From positions 124,001 through 188,000 of the forward strand of contig NZ_FVZF01000003.1 of the NCBI RefSeq assembly GCF_900168265.1: 64,000 bases of DNA. The letters run 5' to 3'. The stretch comes from Salegentibacter salarius. Its GTDB lineage: Bacteria; Bacteroidota; Bacteroidia; Flavobacteriales; Flavobacteriaceae. Each line of letters opens with the position of its first letter. Within the stretch, counting starts at the first letter, position 1. Shown here one piece after another: positions 15,778-24,059 of the stretch. Position numbers and translations under genes: made by a program. The notes below the pieces were generated by a model. It was not told where the DNA came from, searched no databases, and saw only the letters and a list, made by a program, of their open reading frames with translations.

Positions 15778-18753
15778 ATGAGAAAAATTACAATCCTATT
15801 AGTTTTATTTTTTGGTTTTCATGCTGTAGTTATTGGTCAGGAGCGGGAGACTGCCAGTCCTGTCTATATAGATTCTGCCAGCGCGGTTCCTTCTTCTGCA
15901 ATGTCTAAAAGAAAACTAATTCCGCCGGAAAAAGAATTTAAAATATATAATCCCAGAAATCGCGGAATTAATAAAATTGTACCCGGTAAAGGTTTACCAA
16001 AGACCAAAACAGAGGCTCTTCAGCAAAAAATGGGGGAAATCCCGGTGAAAGCTCCTAATTTTACTTTTGAAGCGGTTTCTACACAAGCTACACCTACAGA
16101 TCCAACGGGAGCTGCCGGGCCTAACCATTACGTAAACGGTTGGAATTCGGCTTTTTCAATTTTTGATAAATCGGGGAATCAAATTATGCAACCTGCTTCT
16201 TTGGCAAGTATTGGCGGCGAATTTACAAATGAAACCCTTGGCGATCCCATTATTCTTTACGATGAATTCGCCGATAGGTTTATAATTTCACAATTTAGCG
16301 ATACTCCTGAAAGTTTTTTGATCGCAGTATCGCAGGGTCCGGACCCTATTAACGATGGTTGGTATACCTATCGTTTTACCACCAACGGTGTGTTGCCAGA
16401 TTATCCTAAAATTTCGGTTTGGGGAGATGGCTATTATATTACCACCAATAAAAATTCCAGAACAGCCGCAACGAGTCAGGTGGTTTATGCTCTAGAAAGA
16501 GACCAAATGCTTATAGGGGAAACTGCCCAAATTATGTCTTTCCCTTTACCCGGAATAGAAACAAACGGTTTTTACAGCCCTGCAGGCTTTTCGGGAATTG
16601 GACAGGAATTGCCACCAAGAGGGAATTCTCCCATAGTTTATCTTCAAGACGATTCCTGGGCAGGGGTTAATGAAGATCATTTAAAGCTTTGGCTAATTAA
16701 TGTAGACTGGAATAACCCCTCAAATTCTACGATTTCCGAATCACAGGAATTAGGATCCGCCGATGGTGTTTCTCCTTTTCTTGCCACTTTTGATGGAGGC
16801 TCCTTTTCAAACCTCTCTCAGCCCGGTGACGATACTCCTGAAATTGATGTGTTACAAGCCACGATGATGTATATGACCACCTATAGGAGATTTCCAAATT
16901 ATAATGCCGTAGTAATGAACTTCGTGGTAGATGTAGACCCCAGCGCAGCGGAACATGCAGGAATACGTTGGTATGAACTTAGGCAGCAAAACGATGGTGG
17001 CCCCTGGAGTGTTTTCCAGGAAGGAACTTATGCGCCCGATAATAGCGATAGATTTAGCGGAAGTATTGGTTTGGATAGAGAAGGAAATATTGCTCTTGGT
17101 TACACCGTTTTAAACGATAATCCGCAAAATCCTGTTTTTCCCTCTTTGCGTTATACTGGGAGATATAGAAATGATGAACCCGGAATAATGACTATAGAAG
17201 AGCAAAGCATTATTGAAGGTGAAAGTCCTAATCCTAATTCCAGGTATGGTGATTATGCACATTTAAGCGTAGATGCCGCTGATGGTCTTACGTTTTGGCA
17301 TAATGGTGAATATTTTGTTGGTCAGGAAAGAAAAAATCACGTGGGTGTTTTTAAGATCGCTCCAGATTTTGATAATGATCTTGGCGTTGTTTCTTTGATT
17401 AGTCCGGAAGATTCCAGTTTGGGTGCAAATGAAGAAGTTACGATTATAATAAGAAATTATGGGCGGAATGCTCAATCTAATTTTGAAGTAAGTTATAGCA
17501 TAGATGGTGGGCCAGAAGTAACCGAAACTTTTGAAGAAAGCATTGCGGCAACAAGTTCGGCTGAATTTACCTTCTCTGAAAACGCCGATCTTTCGGAGGT
17601 TGGGCGAACCTATGAATTCATTTTTAGCACGAATTTAGAAGCTGATGAAAATGAGGAAAACGATACGCTGGTTACTTCTGTTAGAAATTTACCGCCTAAT
17701 GATGTTGGAGTCACTTCTATTGATGCGCCACGAACCGGGGAGAATTTTAGTTCTTCAGAAGAAATAACTGTAAGTATAGAAAACTTTGGTGGCGAGCCAC
17801 AACAGGATATCCCTGTATTTTATCAAATAGGAAATAACACTCCGGTAAGGGAAGTCTTTAACGGCACCTTGCCCGTTGGCGGTTTGGAGGTCTATACTTT
17901 TAATGAAACCTCAGATATTTCACCTTCTGGAACTTACAGAATTACCGGTGGTACCAGGCTGGAGAACGATTTTGAACCCAATAACGATACTACGGTAAGA
18001 TCGGTTGCAAATTTAGATTGTATTCCTGATGGATCTGATTGTAGTTTTGGGGATGGGATCTTCTTCTTCGAACTGGAAAATGTACTTAACGAGCGTATTC
18101 CCTGCGGAAATGGTTACGCTGATTTTATTGGACTTTCGGCTAATTTAGATCGCTCGCAGAGTGAGTTTACCGTATCTGTGCAATCTTTATTTGGAGACTT
18201 AACCGATACCGACGCCGAACGGTTTTCTATGTGGATAGATTTAAATGATGATGCCGTATTTGGGGATGATGAACGTTTAATCACTTCAGAAATTATTCCT
18301 ACTGCGGGAGAATGGCATTCTACAAACTTCAGCATTCCGGGCGATGCGTCTTTAGGCCAGCATTTATTAAGAATTAGGGCGGGAGACGTAGATTTTGATG
18401 GTGATCTAAATAATCCGTGTGAGGTAATGGATTATGGGACAACCCACGATTATTCGGTGAATATCACCGATTCTACCTTAGATATTGAAGATTTCATTTT
18501 AAATGAAGCTGAACTTATAGTGGTTTCCGAAGAAAATAAACAGTTTAGAATTGTGATGGAAACCGATTATCAAGAGACCTTAAGAATTACGGTTCACAAT
18601 ATTTTAGGACAAAAAATGTTGGAAAATCAGGTAGAGAATTCGGGTAGCGGCTATGTTTACGAATTAGATATGTCTTACGCCGCCAGGGGAGTTTACCTGG
18701 TGAGAATGGGAACCCGGGAAGTTGGGAAAGTAAAGCGCTTTATTGTAGAATAA
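15778..18753 (+). CDS. Secreted multidomain protein with CARDB, GEVED and T9SS type A sorting domains
   Basis: 991 residues from MRKITILL; the frame opens 20 codons earlier at a TTG without signal-peptide character. A signal peptide (about 1-21, ending VVIGQ) leads into a roughly 500-residue beta-rich domain, two CARDB-like adhesion repeats (starting near NDLGVVSLISP and PNDVGVTSIDAP), a GEVED domain with acidic Ca-binding-like loops (WIDLNDDAVFGDDERL) and a C-terminal T9SS type A domain ending YLVRMGTREVGKVKRFIVE. It is therefore likely exported by the type IX system and attached to or released from the surface. Possible adhesin; enzymatic activity is not apparent. Confidence 0.87.
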   Translation: MRKITILLVLFFGFHAVVIGQERETASPVYIDSASAVPSSAMSKRKLIPPEKEFKIYNPRNRGINKIVPGKGLPKTKTEALQQKMGEIPVKAPNFTFEAVSTQATPTDPTGAAGPNHYVNGWNSAFSIFDKSGNQIMQPASLASIGGEFTNETLGDPIILYDEFADRFIISQFSDTPESFLIAVSQGPDPINDGWYTYRFTTNGVLPDYPKISVWGDGYYITTNKNSRTAATSQVVYALERDQMLIGETAQIMSFPLPGIETNGFYSPAGFSGIGQELPPRGNSPIVYLQDDSWAGVNEDHLKLWLINVDWNNPSNSTISESQELGSADGVSPFLATFDGGSFSNLSQPGDDTPEIDVLQATMMYMTTYRRFPNYNAVVMNFVVDVDPSAAEHAGIRWYELRQQNDGGPWSVFQEGTYAPDNSDRFSGSIGLDREGNIALGYTVLNDNPQNPVFPSLRYTGRYRNDEPGIMTIEEQSIIEGESPNPNSRYGDYAHLSVDAADGLTFWHNGEYFVGQERKNHVGVFKIAPDFDNDLGVVSLISPEDSSLGANEEVTIIIRNYGRNAQSNFEVSYSIDGGPEVTETFEESIAATSSAEFTFSENADLSEVGRTYEFIFSTNLEADENEENDTLVTSVRNLPPNDVGVTSIDAPRTGENFSSSEEITVSIENFGGEPQQDIPVFYQIGNNTPVREVFNGTLPVGGLEVYTFNETSDISPSGTYRITGGTRLENDFEPNNDTTVRSVANLDCIPDGSDCSFGDGIFFFELENVLNERIPCGNGYADFIGLSANLDRSQSEFTVSVQSLFGDLTDTDAERFSMWIDLNDDAVFGDDERLITSEIIPTAGEWHSTNFSIPGDASLGQHLLRIRAGDVDFDGDLNNPCEVMDYGTTHDYSVNITDSTLDIEDFILNEAELIVVSEENKQFRIVMETDYQETLRITVHNILGQKMLENQVENSGSGYVYELDMSYAARGVYLVRMGTREVGKVKRFIVE

Positions 18754-18768
18754 TAGTTATCGCATTTA

Positions 18769-18776
18769 TAGTTTTG
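18769..18776 (+). promoter_or_regulatory. Possible -7 element TAGTTTTG before the DinB-like gene
   Basis: TAGTTTTG ends only 2 bases before the ATG at 18779. The fit to TAnnTTTG is good, but the spacing would put the transcription start inside the start codon, so it may be fortuitous. Confidence 0.25.
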
Positions 18777-18778
18777 AA

Positions 18779-19318
18779 ATGTATACGGAAGAATTTTTAC
18801 ACCGGTTAGATGAACTTACCCTGAAGTTTACAAAAACTTTTGGGAGTCTAAACGAGCGTGAAATTCACCGGAAACCTAATACTGAGACCTGGAGTATAGC
18901 ACAAAACTTAGAGCATCTTATTTTGATAAATCAGTCTTACTTTCCAATGATAGATAGGCTTCGGCATAAAAATCATAAACGGGCATTTACCGCTAAATTC
19001 GGGTTTTTGGTGAATTTCTTCGGAAGAGCTATTTTAAAATCGGTTCAGCCTGAAACCACTAAGAAGACAAAAACATTTTCAATCTGGAAACCTTCAGAAA
19101 ACAGAGCTTCAGAAGATATTCTGGTTAGATTTACCGAGCACCAGGAGAAATTAAAACAAAAGATTTTGGAATCTGAAGATCTTTTGGAGAAGAACGCGGT
19201 AATCTCTTCGCCTGCAAACCCTAAAATTGTGTATAAGCTCGATGCTGCCTTTAAGATTATTCTTGCACATGAAGAGCGGCATTTTCAACAAGCCAAAAGA
19301 CTGCTGGAAATTCAATAA
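18779..19318 (+). CDS. DinB-family (DinB_2) four-helix protein
   Basis: 179 residues. DinB/YfiT-like metal-binding fold: an N-terminal helix, then WSIAQNLEHL with the first histidine, and a C-terminal HEERHFQQAKRLL carrying further metal-ligand histidines. Such proteins are putative metal-dependent transferases or hydrolases, often for low-molecular-weight thiol chemistry; no specific substrate can be named. Precedes exonuclease III by about 50 bp with its own promoter between. Confidence 0.8.
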   Translation: MYTEEFLHRLDELTLKFTKTFGSLNEREIHRKPNTETWSIAQNLEHLILINQSYFPMIDRLRHKNHKRAFTAKFGFLVNFFGRAILKSVQPETTKKTKTFSIWKPSENRASEDILVRFTEHQEKLKQKILESEDLLEKNAVISSPANPKIVYKLDAAFKIILAHEERHFQQAKRLLEIQ

Positions 19319-19346
19319 TCCAACTTGTAAATCTTGCATTTAGCCT

Positions 19347-19354
19347 TATTTTTG
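19347..19354 (+). promoter_or_regulatory. -7 promoter element TATTTTTG of the exonuclease III gene
   Basis: TATTTTTG lies 16 bases upstream of the ATG at 19371; a TTG at 19324-19326 is 20 bp further upstream and fits the -33 element. Confidence 0.6.
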
Positions 19355-19370
19355 AGGAAAATTGACTTTC

Positions 19371-20141
19371 ATGAAAATCATTTCCTATAACGTAAACGGA
19401 ATTAGAGCTGCCATTAGAAAAGGCTTTTTAGATTGGGTGCAACAGGCAGATCCAGATGTGGTTTGTCTCCAGGAAATAAAAGCGCAGCCAGAACAATTAA
19501 ACTTGGACGATTTTAAAGATTCAGGTTATCCATATCATTACTGGTATCCTGCACAAAAGAAAGGTTACAGTGGGGTTGCTATCTTAAGCAAGCATAAACC
19601 CTTGCATATAGAATATGGTACCGGGATAGATTATATGGATCAAGAAGGTAGAACGATACGTGCCGATTTTGAAGGATTTTCTATCATAAGTTTGTATTTA
19701 CCATCGGGGACTAATATTGCCCGGTTGGAACATAAATTCAAGTTTATGGACGATTTTCACCAATATATAGACGAAATAAAACAGGATTTCCCAAATCTAG
19801 TTATTTGTGGAGATTATAATATTTGTCACGAAGCCATTGATATTCATGATCCCGTTCGACTTAAAAATGTTTCGGGATTTCTGCCGGAAGAACGGAAGTG
19901 GATAGATGATTTTATGAAAAGTGGCTTTATAGATTCCTTCAGGCATTTTAATGAAGAAGGTGATAATTATTCGTGGTGGAGTTATCGTGCTAATGCAAGG
20001 GCCAATAACAAGGGCTGGCGTATAGATTATACTCTGGTAGCTCAACCTTTGCAAGAAAAATTAAAACGCGCCGTTATATTACCAGAGGCCAAACACAGCG
20101 ATCATTGTCCTGTTTTGGTAGAATTGGAATCAGAATATTAA
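19371..20141 (+). CDS. xth: Exodeoxyribonuclease III / AP endonuclease
   Basis: 256 residues from ATG 19371; an upstream in-frame TTG at 19362 is less likely because it would shorten the leader and adds nonconserved residues. Base-excision-repair enzyme that cleaves abasic sites and degrades 3' ends. Family motifs: NVNGIRAA at 6-13, CLQEIKAQ with the catalytic Glu, GDYNICHEAID, DSFRHF, WRIDYTLV and the terminal KHSDHCPV with the catalytic Asp-His. The gene stands alone with its own promoter and is followed after 16 bp by the OmpA lipoprotein gene. Confidence 0.96.
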   Translation: MKIISYNVNGIRAAIRKGFLDWVQQADPDVVCLQEIKAQPEQLNLDDFKDSGYPYHYWYPAQKKGYSGVAILSKHKPLHIEYGTGIDYMDQEGRTIRADFEGFSIISLYLPSGTNIARLEHKFKFMDDFHQYIDEIKQDFPNLVICGDYNICHEAIDIHDPVRLKNVSGFLPEERKWIDDFMKSGFIDSFRHFNEEGDNYSWWSYRANARANNKGWRIDYTLVAQPLQEKLKRAVILPEAKHSDHCPVLVELESEY

Positions 20142-20157
20142 AGAAAAGAATATACTT

Positions 20158-21102
20158 ATGAAAAAATTAAGTCTTTTAGCCCTTTTAGGAGTGTTTATGT
20201 TTACCTCTTGTGTTTCTTCAAAAAAATACCAGGAACTTGAAGGCAGACACGCCGATTTAAAACGCGAGAACCGAAATACACAATCTGAGCTTGAAAAATA
20301 TCGAGATCTGGATGAAGAATATTCAGCATTAAAAAAAGATTATGCTGATGCCACGACTGAAAGAGATCGTTTAAAAGATGAACTAGAAAGCTCCAGGAAA
20401 AATTACGCTACCCTTAAAGATTCTTACGATGCCCTGGAAGAAAACAGCTCTGCAGCAATTTCAGAAAATTCCCGGCAAAACCGCCAACTCCTAGCTGAAT
20501 TAGAAGAAAAGGAGCAGGCGCTGGTAAAAGAACAAACCAGGTTAGATAAGTTACAGCGCGATTTAGACGCACGTTCCAGAAGAGTAAATGAGCTGGAGGA
20601 ATTAATCGCCGCCAAAGATGCTAAAATGAATGCGCTAAAAGAGGCTATTTCTAAAGCGCTTACCAATTTTGAAGGCAAAGGCTTAACCGTAGAGCAACGT
20701 GATGGTAAAGTTTATGTTTCCATGGAAAATAAATTATTGTTTAGTTCCGGTAGCTGGGCGGTAAATGCTGAAGGTAGACAGGCCGTAAAACAGTTAGGGC
20801 AGGTGTTGGCAGAAAATCCGGATATCGCGGTTTTAATTGAAGGTCACACAGATAATGTTCCTTACGGCGGTAGCGGCCCTTTAAACGATAACTGGGATCT
20901 TTCAACGAAAAGAGCGACTTCTATTGTTCAAATTTTAAAGGAAAACAATAATATAGATCCGCAGAATCTAACTGCAGCCGGGCGTGGAGAATATGCGCCT
21001 ATCGCAACCAATGAAACTGCTGAAGGAAGGGCAAAAAATAGAAGAATTGAGGTGATTTTAACACCAAAGTTAGATGAGGTAACTAAATTGCTGAACGAAT
21101 AA
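20158..21102 (+). CDS. OmpA-family lipoprotein with coiled coil
   Basis: 314 residues. Lipoprotein signal peptide ends in MFTSC (Cys18 region); a long charged coiled coil (about 25-165) follows, then an OmpA C-terminal peptidoglycan-binding domain (about 175-308) with the signature IEGHTDNVPYGG, NWDLSTKRATSIV and GRGEYAPIATNETAEGRAKNRRIEV. It probably tethers the outer membrane to peptidoglycan. Starts 16 bp after exonuclease III; cotranscription is possible. Confidence 0.93.
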   Translation: MKKLSLLALLGVFMFTSCVSSKKYQELEGRHADLKRENRNTQSELEKYRDLDEEYSALKKDYADATTERDRLKDELESSRKNYATLKDSYDALEENSSAAISENSRQNRQLLAELEEKEQALVKEQTRLDKLQRDLDARSRRVNELEELIAAKDAKMNALKEAISKALTNFEGKGLTVEQRDGKVYVSMENKLLFSSGSWAVNAEGRQAVKQLGQVLAENPDIAVLIEGHTDNVPYGGSGPLNDNWDLSTKRATSIVQILKENNNIDPQNLTAAGRGEYAPIATNETAEGRAKNRRIEVILTPKLDEVTKLLNE

Positions 21103-21127
21103 AATAATAATTGCTGAAGAAAAATTA

Positions 21128-22165
21128 ATGAAATATACCACGCTCCCAAATACCGATATAAAAGTTAGTAAAATATGCCTTGGCACCATGACCTACGGTG
21201 AACAAAACACCGAAGCCGAAGGGCATGAACAAATAGATTTTGCTTTGGATAAAGGCGTAAATTTCCTGGATACTGCAGAAATGTATTCCATACCTGGAAA
21301 AGCAGAAACCCAGGGAAGTACTGAAGAAATTATTGGTTCCTGGTTTAAAAAAACGGGAAAAAGGGAAGATGTAGTGTTGGCTTCAAAAGTTGTAGGCCCG
21401 GGAAATGCCATGGATCATATTAGGGAGAACCTTGGTTTTTCTAAGGAAGCAGTAACCGATGCTTTACACAAAAGTTTAAAAAGATTACAAACAGATTATA
21501 TAGATCTTTATCAACTTCACTGGCCGGAGCGAAATACCAATTTCTTTGGGAAATTAGGTTACGAACATGATGAGAGTGACGCCTGGAAAGAAAATTTCCA
21601 GGAAGTATTGGAGACTTTAAGCGGCTTTATAAAAGAAGGAAAAATTCGGCAGGTGGGCTTATCTAATGAAACGCCATACGGAGTAATGCGTTTTCTGGAA
21701 GAAAGTAGAAAGCACGACCTTCCAAAAATGATCACGGTACAAAATCCATATAATTTACTGAATAGAAAAGACGAAGTTGGACTTACAGAAGTGCTTCATC
21801 GTGAAAATGTAGGCTTATTTCCATATTCTCCCCTGGGAATGGGAACTTTAAGCGGAAAACATTTAGATGGAATTGAGCCAAATTCAAGACTGGGATTATT
21901 TTCACAGTATAAGAGATATTCCGGTGATGTAGCGGTAAAAGCTACGCGTGCTTATAGCGAGATCGCTAAAAAGCACAACTTGAATTTCGCACAAATGTCT
22001 CTGGCTTTTGTGAATACACGACCCTTTGTGACCAGTAATATTATTGGCGCAACGTCTATCAAACAATTAGAGGAAAATATTGGAAGTATAGATGTAGATC
22101 TTTCTAAAGAAGTTCTGGAAGAGATCAATAAAGTTCACGAAACCTATCCAAACCCTGCGCCTTAG
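21128..22165 (+). CDS. Aldo/keto reductase, Tas-like
   Basis: 345 residues. NADP(H)-dependent aldo-keto reductase of the Tas type. Active-site tetrad residues are visible: Asp in FLDTAEMYS, Tyr in the same motif, Lys in LASKVVG and His in YQLHWPER. The long insertion after DTAEMYS and the WPERNTNFFG segment are characteristic of E. coli Tas relatives. C-terminal cofactor loop NIIGATSIKQLEENI. Physiological substrate unknown. Confidence 0.92.
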   Translation: MKYTTLPNTDIKVSKICLGTMTYGEQNTEAEGHEQIDFALDKGVNFLDTAEMYSIPGKAETQGSTEEIIGSWFKKTGKREDVVLASKVVGPGNAMDHIRENLGFSKEAVTDALHKSLKRLQTDYIDLYQLHWPERNTNFFGKLGYEHDESDAWKENFQEVLETLSGFIKEGKIRQVGLSNETPYGVMRFLEESRKHDLPKMITVQNPYNLLNRKDEVGLTEVLHRENVGLFPYSPLGMGTLSGKHLDGIEPNSRLGLFSQYKRYSGDVAVKATRAYSEIAKKHNLNFAQMSLAFVNTRPFVTSNIIGATSIKQLEENIGSIDVDLSKEVLEEINKVHETYPNPAP

Positions 22166-22178
22166 GCGTATTAAAAGG

Positions 22179-22257
22179 GTCAAGCTTAAACTTGTGTTAA
22201 GCTTATAGAATGTTTCTGTATCAACAACTTAGATCCTGAAACAAGTTCAGGATGACG
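22179..22257. repeat. Dispersed two-hairpin repeat B, copy 1
   Basis: Two hairpins: AAGCTTAA...TTAAGCTT (within 22183-22206) and TCCTGAA-ACAAG-TTCAGGA (22234-22252), ending GATGACG. It matches 45581-45661, with compensatory changes in both stems. Lies between the aldo/keto reductase and M23 peptidase genes, which converge, and may serve as a bidirectional transcription stop or be a mobile remnant. Confidence 0.75.
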
Positions 22258-22261
22258 TAAT

Positions 22262-23395
22262 TTATATTGGTGTAACCAGACTCTGGTGAATAAAAGAAGC
22301 TTTATTCCCTGAAGTTCTAACGTGAAACCATTCGTTGGTTTTTCCTAGAAATTGAAGGGTGTCCTGTGTTTCGGATGTGCTTAAAATTGTCGAATTAGAA
22401 GTTGTTGGCTTATTTCTAAGATTGGCTTTGCTACTCTGTACGATCAATTTGTGTGGAATACTATCTAATTTCTCAGGTTCGGTTTCCAGTAAATTGGTTT
22501 GGTAAACAAAATGCAAAGGGTTAATCGCGCCACGGTAACTTTTGTAAATACCAAAATGCAGGTGAGGGGGCGTAGTCCTGGCATTTCCTGTATTCCCCAC
22601 AAAACCCAAAGTATCTCCTCTTTTTACACTTCCGGTAATATTTGCAATACTATCTAAATGCGCATAATAAAGCGACTGATTGCGTTTGCGATCTCGTAGC
22701 CAAACCTGTTTACCGCCAAGGCCTTTTTCGCCAGTATAGCCGATACTGCCGTTTGTAGCCGCTACCACAGGTGTTCCTCTTTTTGCAAAAATATCGATGC
22801 CTTCGTGGCTTCTTGCGCCACCATCGCGATTGTCTCCCCAATAGCTTTGTACATTAGTGTTGACTCCAGAAGCTACTGGAAATAAATAAGCAGGACTTTT
22901 CTCCATTTTAAATGCAAATGGTGTACTGGCTTCTATTTCGGGTTGGATAACTAATTTATAGGTAGCTTTTTTGTCGGCTTCAAAGCTTAAACTTTTCTTC
23001 TGAAAATCTGAAGATTTGACTTTTTCAAATACGTTTGTAGAATCGTTGATTTTCTCAAAAAGTTCTATAAAAACCAATTGTTTTGTAGAATCGGTTTCGA
23101 CTTCTAAATTAAGAATTTCACCCGGTTGGAGCTCAATTTCGTAAGAATACACTGAAAAACTTTTAGGAAAGAATTTACCGGTTTCAGCATAGGGAAGGTT
23201 TACACTTACACTATCACGAAAAGCTGTTTCTGCCGAATTTTCCCAGATGGAGAACAATTCATCTGAAACTTTAAAATCGCGCTTATATTTTTCTTTTGCG
23301 GTGGGATTGGTAATAAAATCGGAGGCTTTATTTACTTGCGAACATCCCGAAATTATTAAAATTAAGAATAAGCTTAATATTTTAATCTGCTTCAT
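22262..23395 (-). CDS. M23-family peptidase lipoprotein with C-terminal SH3-like domain
   Basis: 377 residues. Lipobox IISGC (Cys18) marks an outer-membrane lipoprotein. Residues about 20-165 are a beta-rich N-terminal domain; the LytM/M23 domain has HEGIDIF (first zinc His and Asp), YYAHLD and the HLHFG motif, so the zinc site is complete and peptidoglycan endopeptidase activity is expected. A bacterial SH3-like domain (about 312-377, KANLRNKP...WFHVRTSG) closes the protein and may bind the wall. Converges with the aldo/keto reductase gene, with repeat B between them. Confidence 0.93.
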   Translation of the reverse strand: MKQIKILSLFLILIISGCSQVNKASDFITNPTAKEKYKRDFKVSDELFSIWENSAETAFRDSVSVNLPYAETGKFFPKSFSVYSYEIELQPGEILNLEVETDSTKQLVFIELFEKINDSTNVFEKVKSSDFQKKSLSFEADKKATYKLVIQPEIEASTPFAFKMEKSPAYLFPVASGVNTNVQSYWGDNRDGGARSHEGIDIFAKRGTPVVAATNGSIGYTGEKGLGGKQVWLRDRKRNQSLYYAHLDSIANITGSVKRGDTLGFVGNTGNARTTPPHLHFGIYKSYRGAINPLHFVYQTNLLETEPEKLDSIPHKLIVQSSKANLRNKPTTSNSTILSTSETQDTLQFLGKTNEWFHVRTSGNKASFIHQSLVTPI

Positions 23396-23456
23396 AGTCT
23401 TGCGTTTCCGTGCAATGTAAAGCAGTAATTATGCCAGATTTAGGGGTGAAAGTTTC

Positions 23457-23752
23457 TTAATCATTTAACTTTTCAGGACTTTGGCGGCTATCAAAAATTC
23501 TTAAGATTAAGATATTGTTATTCTCTTCTTTGTAAATTATTTTATAATTACGAATTACAATCCTACGATATTTTGGATTGTTTTCTTCAATTTGGTATTG
23601 TTCAGGAAAAGTAATCTCTCTAGTTGCTTTAAGAATGTCCTGAACTATTGATTTTGCTCCTTCGGGGTCTTTTTCTCGAACTTAAAATAATCGTGTATTT
23701 TTTGAAGTTCTAATTTTGCATTTGAAGACCAAATTATTTTGAATTTAGGCAT
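23457..23752 (-). pseudogene. RelE/ParE-family toxin gene with a frameshift
   Basis: The gene starts with ATG 23750-23752, sharing one base with the antitoxin stop codon (TAATG), a typical toxin-antitoxin arrangement. Translation gives a ParE-like start (PKFKIIWSSNAKLELQ, then IHDYFK), then runs into a stop after about 34 codons. In the next frame the protein continues with REKDPEGAKSIVQDIL, then PKYRRIVIRNYKIIYKEE and ILILRIFDSRQSPEKL, the normal RelE/ParE C-terminus. One missing base near 23679-23686 explains the break; restoring it gives about 98 residues, the usual family size. Either a true inactivating mutation or a sequencing error. Confidence 0.85.
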
Positions 23753-23997
23753 TACCAGGTGTTGACTTCTTTCTCTAAGTTTTTTTGACTTATAAAATCA
23801 CCTTTTTTGATTTCGTTTTCAGCTGCCTTCAATTGCTCTAAATACTCTTTTCTAGATAAAGACTGACCATCTATGGTGTAGGCAACAGTCTCTTTTTCCT
23901 TATAATTTTCAATTACTTCACTAAGCCTATTCAATAAGTCTTTATCGGCATTATCAATATAAGCTATTATCTTTTCCTTCAATTTATCATTTTTCAT
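23752..23997 (-). CDS. Antitoxin of a RelE/ParE-type toxin-antitoxin pair
   Basis: 81 residues, charged and helical, with a hydrophobic N-terminal helix pattern (KEKIIAYIDNADKDLLNRLSEV) and a C-terminal half (YTIDGQSLSRKEYLEQL) that would bind the toxin. It directly precedes and overlaps the ParE-like gene by one base, which is the main reason for the call. It remains intact while the toxin is frameshifted. The DNA-binding family could not be identified. Confidence 0.8.
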   Translation of the reverse strand: MKNDKLKEKIIAYIDNADKDLLNRLSEVIENYKEKETVAYTIDGQSLSRKEYLEQLKAAENEIKKGDFISQKNLEKEVNTW

Positions 23998-24059
23998 AAC
24001 GAAAATTTTAAGTCAAATTAAATTACGATATTTTCTTGAATTAAAGAAGAGAGGGTAAT

